A program made the translations under genes and the position numbers. A DNA stretch of 64,000 bases, taken from the NCBI GenBank assembly GCA_016712465.1, contig JADJQZ010000001.1:6138001-6202000 (forward strand), written 5' to 3'. The notes below the pieces were generated by a model. It did not search any database. It had not been told where the DNA came from and saw only the letters and a list, made by a program, of their open reading frames with translations. This DNA is from Candidatus Obscuribacter sp. (lineage in GTDB: Bacteria; Cyanobacteriota; Vampirovibrionia; Obscuribacterales; Obscuribacteraceae). This document shows positions 61,217 to 64,000 of the stretch, in pieces; the stretch's first letter is position 1; each line of letters begins with the position of its first letter.

Positions 61217-62195
61217 AAAAGTAAGTCTGCTGGCTGCGGCGCTCTATTCGGCACAGGCGGTGCTCCCCGCTCTTGCACTGGATATGCGAGACAGTGGGGT
61301 CAACACCGTCGATGTACCCAAGCAAATCCTGAAAAGCGGCATCAATCTGAGTAATGCAAGCCTTTCTCCCAATAGCCAGCAACTGGCCGATCAACTCAAT
61401 CTCACCCCCATTCTGGTAAGGATTCAGGAGTTGCGCGCCATCACCGCCTCCCAGAAGGGCGAAACCAGCCTGGAGGCCCTCTCCAATCGCATTTCCCTGC
61501 AAGAGCAACTGGAAAGCGCCCGCAGTATCCTACTGCAAACAGCTTTCGAGGCTGATTTTGTCACCTCCGAAATTCAAGCCGAGCAGAACGTCTACGCTTC
61601 GGTTCTCTCCACCTTCCAGAGTAACCGCGACAAAATCGTAGCCCGCACCAATGCCGCCAGCTTTATCACAAACGGCATACTCTGGGCGGTTTCTTGCGGA
61701 CTGGCCATTCCCACCTACAAGTACCCAGGCTATTCCGTACAGTCGGGCATAACCGGCGTCATCGCCGGAATTGTCCCCTCCGTAGCTTCCATGTACGCCC
61801 TCAAGGCCTATGAAGGGCGTCATAAGACATCGGAGCAAGAGCCCAATATGTTGGCCAGAATTTTCGACTATCCCACCAATCCGGAGATCGACTACCCGGC
61901 TTCCATCTGGAAGTTTCTCACCTCGGTACCGGCCAGCGACGGCGGCACACGCACTCGCAAAGACCAACTTATCGACCGCTGGATCAGCGACAAGAACATC
62001 CCCGGTTTCACCGATTCCAAGTCGAAGAAACAGCTCGATGCCATAACTGCTTCCATTTCTCAAAAGAAGGGGCTCTGCATAGACAACCTGAACGCCAGGC
62101 TGGTAATGCTTGAACAGTTGGAAGGGGAAGTGATGAAGCTAAAGCGCCTGCTACTGGAACTTTCCATGGCCGTAAACGGAAGTAAGACCATCTAG
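61197..62195 (+). CDS. Unknown exported 332-aa membrane protein
   Basis: Signal peptide (VSLLAAALYSAQAVLPALA) then a helical region with coiled-coil character (LEALSNRISLQEQLESARSI). Two hydrophobic segments follow (ITNGILWAVSCGLAIP, about 158-173, and GVIAGIVPSVASMYAL, about 188-203) and a C-terminal coiled coil (MLEQLEGEVMKLKRLLLEL). AGGAG lies 6 nt before ATG. It overlaps the preceding small membrane protein gene by 20 bp. Not recognised. Confidence 0.7.
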   Translation: MFRVFDKKVSLLAAALYSAQAVLPALALDMRDSGVNTVDVPKQILKSGINLSNASLSPNSQQLADQLNLTPILVRIQELRAITASQKGETSLEALSNRISLQEQLESARSILLQTAFEADFVTSEIQAEQNVYASVLSTFQSNRDKIVARTNAASFITNGILWAVSCGLAIPTYKYPGYSVQSGITGVIAGIVPSVASMYALKAYEGRHKTSEQEPNMLARIFDYPTNPEIDYPASIWKFLTSVPASDGGTRTRKDQLIDRWISDKNIPGFTDSKSKKQLDAITASISQKKGLCIDNLNARLVMLEQLEGEVMKLKRLLLELSMAVNGSKTI

Positions 62196-62241
62196 GCAAA
62201 CCTGCCGGAGAAAACAGCGGAGAATTCCGCAGGTTTGCCTA
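62193..62241 (+). terminator. Long hairpin overlapping the stop codon
   Basis: TAGGCAAACCTGC (62193-62205, includes the stop) pairs with GCAGGTTTGCCTA (62229-62241), 13 bp perfect with a 23-nt loop. No T-run follows, so termination is tentative. Confidence 0.5.
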
Positions 62242-62787
62242 GCTGCGCCAACCGGGGCCGGATAACTGTTTTTCCGGGGAGACTGCCGGTTGCAAGAACG
62301 AAACCGCCTCCCCTGCCTGGCTTCAAGAGCCGGTCCGGGGCATTATCAGTGTACCCAAGCAATTCATTAGCGCAAGTTTAATTAACACCCTTACAACTAA
62401 ATCCCCAGACACTGGTTCCCAGGGGAGCCTGCCTCTAAGGTAGAGGAGTCATTTTCGCCCTATCTCATAAGGACCCTTAAGCTCCCTTTAAACTCACCAA
62501 CCAGCTCATCAGTAGAGATAAAGCCCTGCAAGCAGCCCAGAGAAGCTGTGAGCTGTAAATCATCCCTTTGAGAGCGGCAATGACAAACAACCACAACAGC
62601 GTAATGCTCAAAACTAAGGAGGCAAGTATGTTCCTTCAGTTGGCAAAGACGCGGCACGGTGCTGTCTTCTAGCACTTTACCGCGCCGGTCGAAAATCATG
62701 TCAGCGCTTTTGAAAAGCGTTCACAGCCGGACACTGTGAGGTTTTCGACCAAAGCTCGGTGGAGTGCTTCCAAAGGAGCACCTCACC
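62242..62787. other. Intergenic/leader region with paired hairpins
   Basis: About 550 bp before a small codon-biased gene. CGCTTTTGAAAAGCG (about 62705-62719) and TCACAG/CTGTGA (about 62721-62740) form two adjacent hairpins in the leader, followed by GGTTTTCG, an attenuator-like arrangement. A 79-aa minus-strand frame at 62460-62699 lacks a ribosome site and was not accepted. Confidence 0.45.
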
Positions 62788-63033
62788 ATGTCCAATTCCT
62801 ATCGCAAGAACCCCTTCATCGGCAACTGCTCTAACAGCGACAAGCCCGGCAAGGTCAACGCCAACCGCACCCTGCGCACCCACGTGCGTCAGGCTCTGCG
62901 CACCTGCGTCGACTTTGAGAATCTGCTTCTCCCCGCCCTGCGCGAGGTGAGCAATGTCTGGGACTTCCCCAAGGACGGCAAGCACCGCCTCAACACTCGC
63001 GGTCCCAACTTCCGCAAGTGGATGCGCAAGTAG
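62788..63033 (+). CDS. Small basic 81-aa conserved-type protein
   Basis: Starts SNSYRKNPFIGNCSNSDKPG and continues with KVNANRTLRTHVRQAL, then SNVWDFPKDGKHRL and a basic end FRKWMRK. I recall small hypothetical bacterial proteins beginning SRSYRKNP and containing SNVW and KDGK, so this is probably a member of that widespread unnamed group, but I cannot verify this. AAAGGAG precedes ATG 62788. Strong C/G codon bias and a perfect terminator imply high expression. Basic charge suggests RNA or ribosome contact (inference). Confidence 0.75.
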   Translation: MSNSYRKNPFIGNCSNSDKPGKVNANRTLRTHVRQALRTCVDFENLLLPALREVSNVWDFPKDGKHRLNTRGPNFRKWMRK

Positions 63034-63113
63034 TCGTTGCCGCTCCCTTTCGGGAGTAGTTAACGGCTGCCTCTGCCTGTCGATGAAGGACCCAACAAGA
63101 ACATAAACACTGG

Positions 63114-63156
63114 CTTCGTACCGGATGGCGCAATCCGCCGGTACGAAGTCTTTTTT
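63114..63156 (+). terminator. Very strong terminator
   Basis: CTTCGTACCGG (63114-63124) pairs with CCGGTACGAAG (63138-63148), with inner GGCG/CGCC-type pairing, followed by TCTTTTTTCT. Confidence 0.92.
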
Positions 63157-63338
63157 CTCATTCTAGTGATTCAAATTTTTCGCACGCTTTACTATCTGCT
63201 TTAGTATTACGTGGGATATTTTTTTGACATATTTGGGTCAAAGGCGAAACTATTGGGAAAATCGCACCGAAAAGAAAAAGCCCTGGGAACTGAAGAAAAT
63301 ATTCTCCAGCCCCCGGGGAACAGCTGCTGATTTCTCAG
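63157..63338. other. Intergenic region
   Basis: AT-rich spacer between convergent genes, with TTTAGTATTACG (a variant of the TATAGTAT octamer) at about 63200. No gene seen. Confidence 0.45.
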
Positions 63339-63500
63339 TTATTTACACGTGCTCGTGGAAACAGGAGTCTTGTCTTTTTTCTCTTTCTTGTCACCGTCTT
63401 TAATACCGGAGTATTCCAGCACAAAAGCAAAGATGATGATCAAAAGCCAGAGCAGAAAAGGAACCACAGTTTCGAAAAAGTATTTCTTGAATCTTTCCAT
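63339..63500 (-). CDS. Small 53-aa single-span membrane protein
   Basis: Short protein with a basic/aromatic start (ERFKKYFFETVVP), one membrane span (FLLWLLIIIFAFVLEYSG) and a highly charged tail (KDGDKKEKKDKTP) ending in Cys-Lys. GAGATAAAC precedes ATG 63500. The frame continues to 63599 without a better start. Not recognised. Confidence 0.6.
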   Translation of the reverse strand: MERFKKYFFETVVPFLLWLLIIIFAFVLEYSGIKDGDKKEKKDKTPVSTSTCK

Positions 63501-63618
63501 GTTTATCTCGTTAGTGCTTTGGTGGATGGTGACTGAGTCGACTGAAAACAGAAGAACACGCACCGGCAACGGAAGCGAAAAGCAAGCCTTACCGGGCATA
63601 GGTAGAGAACAAATGGCA

Positions 63619-64000
63619 TCATTCAGTTTCGGCAGACTCTATGACAAGCAGGTCGACGCTTTCGTATCTGGTACCGGCACCGAGACTCTCGCTCAGGCGC
63701 TCCAGAGCATGCATGGCAGCCTGGCTGAGCACCCAGTGCGTGGTGACCCGGGGAATGACAAGGCGACGGGCACCGGCTGGAAACACCAGATAAAACTGAT
63801 GCTCTTCCTCTACGACCGGAATAATTTGCCACTGGCGCCCGACAAAACTGTGGATGGTCTTATCGATGACTTCCTGGCTGGGTTGAAAAATGGCCGGGAT
63901 GGTGAGAATGCAAAGCCCATGGTCTCGGTAAGCATCAGTCAGCTTTGAGAGCCAGTAAGAGATGAGCACATCGGCGCTCTTACCGATGAAGTTCAGTTCA
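63619..64000 (-). CDS. Unknown protein, 5' end beyond the window
   Basis: The frame is open to the window edge (ELNFIGKSADVLISYWLSKL continues upstream of a possible GTG at 63969), so the gene is 5'-partial. The visible 127 residues are mixed alpha/beta: LCILTIPAIFQPSQEVIDK, WQIIPVVEEEHQFYLVFPAG, RRLVIPRVTTHWVL, and a C-terminal helix-strand ending in SAETE. No motif is recognised. Confidence 0.6.
   Translation of the reverse strand, partial: ELNFIGKSADVLISYWLSKLTDAYRDHGLCILTIPAIFQPSQEVIDKTIHSFVGRQWQIIPVVEEEHQFYLVFPAGARRLVIPRVTTHWVLSQAAMHALERLSESLGAGTRYESVDLLVIESAETE

Noticed and set aside
62460..62699. 79-aa minus-strand frame
   Set aside because: Plausible composition but no ribosome site and it faces the structured leader of the next gene.
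63349..63948. 199-aa plus-strand frame at the right edge
   Set aside because: Overlaps two better-supported minus-strand genes; no ribosome site or motif.
1..64000. CRISPR arrays, transposons, prophage, rRNA or tRNA genes
   Set aside because: Tandem repeats seen are contiguous without spacers; no transposase, integrase or structural phage gene and no RNA gene landmarks were found.

Overview
This 64 kb stretch looks like bacterial chromosome, probably from a host-free Melainabacteria/Vampirovibrionia-type organism (Candidatus Obscuribacter-like). That assignment is inference. It rests on transmembrane Ser/Thr kinases with bacterial LRR or protease fusions, a cyanobacterial-type folate-biopterin transporter, cyanobacterial-style REC/PAS/histidine-kinase hybrids, many secreted TPR and unknown proteins, long intergenic regions and moderate-to-high GC. 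I saw no rRNA, tRNA, CRISPR array, transposase, integrase or phage structural gene.

Layout. 1-5.3 kb: ArsR-type regulator with a candidate operator, a lone IF-1 gene (infA), two minisatellites, rimI, an Asp/Gly-repeat protein and an APH-like phosphotransferase. 5.3-10.4 kb: leucyl aminopeptidase and an MscS channel (minus), an unknown protein and a PlsC-type acyltransferase (plus). 10.7-15.4 kb (all minus): folate-biopterin transporter, a 41-aa membrane peptide, a ChaN-like protein, an unknown and NADP-type isocitrate dehydrogenase. 15.9-23 kb: glpD, a histidine kinase/response regulator pair, an ArnT-like glycosyltransferase, and a Cys-rich pair that includes an exported copper-storage protein. 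24-32 kb: ClpB-D2-like AAA+ protein, CYTH protein, a second PlsC, a 625-aa protein with HExxH, a membrane protein and a DEDDh exonuclease. 32-36.4 kb: carbonic anhydrase translationally coupled to a small membrane protein, then several unknowns. 36.4-41.2 kb: M20 amidohydrolase-dapC-dapD-dapE, the succinylase branch of lysine/diaminopimelate synthesis. 41.2-45.5 kb: a PrsW-like intramembrane protease fused to a Ser/Thr kinase, and an exported unknown. 46.2-48.3 kb: a four-gene cluster ending in a site-2-protease homologue that has lost HExxH. 48.7-54.7 kb: HisN-like phosphatase, a transmembrane kinase-LRR receptor, a decayed copy of the phosphatase 3' end, and a REC-PAS-HK-REC-LRV hybrid kinase. 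55-64 kb: beta-propeller protein, secreted Tyr/Pro-rich coiled-coil protein, TPR-thioredoxin lacking CxxC, TPR-metzincin, an arginase-fold protein lacking most metal ligands, and small conserved or membrane proteins.

Themes. Enzyme folds without their catalytic residues recur: S2P, ureohydrolase, thioredoxin, and a kinase with HGD in place of HRD. Signalling proteins built from unusual fusions also recur. Two codon-usage classes coexist: one set of genes is strongly C/G-ending (pepA, the AAA+ gene, the HExxH gene and the small protein at 62788 among them), while the others are mixed. The strong bias is also what produces long spurious antisense frames. The octamer TATAGTAT appears at least six times, always between genes.
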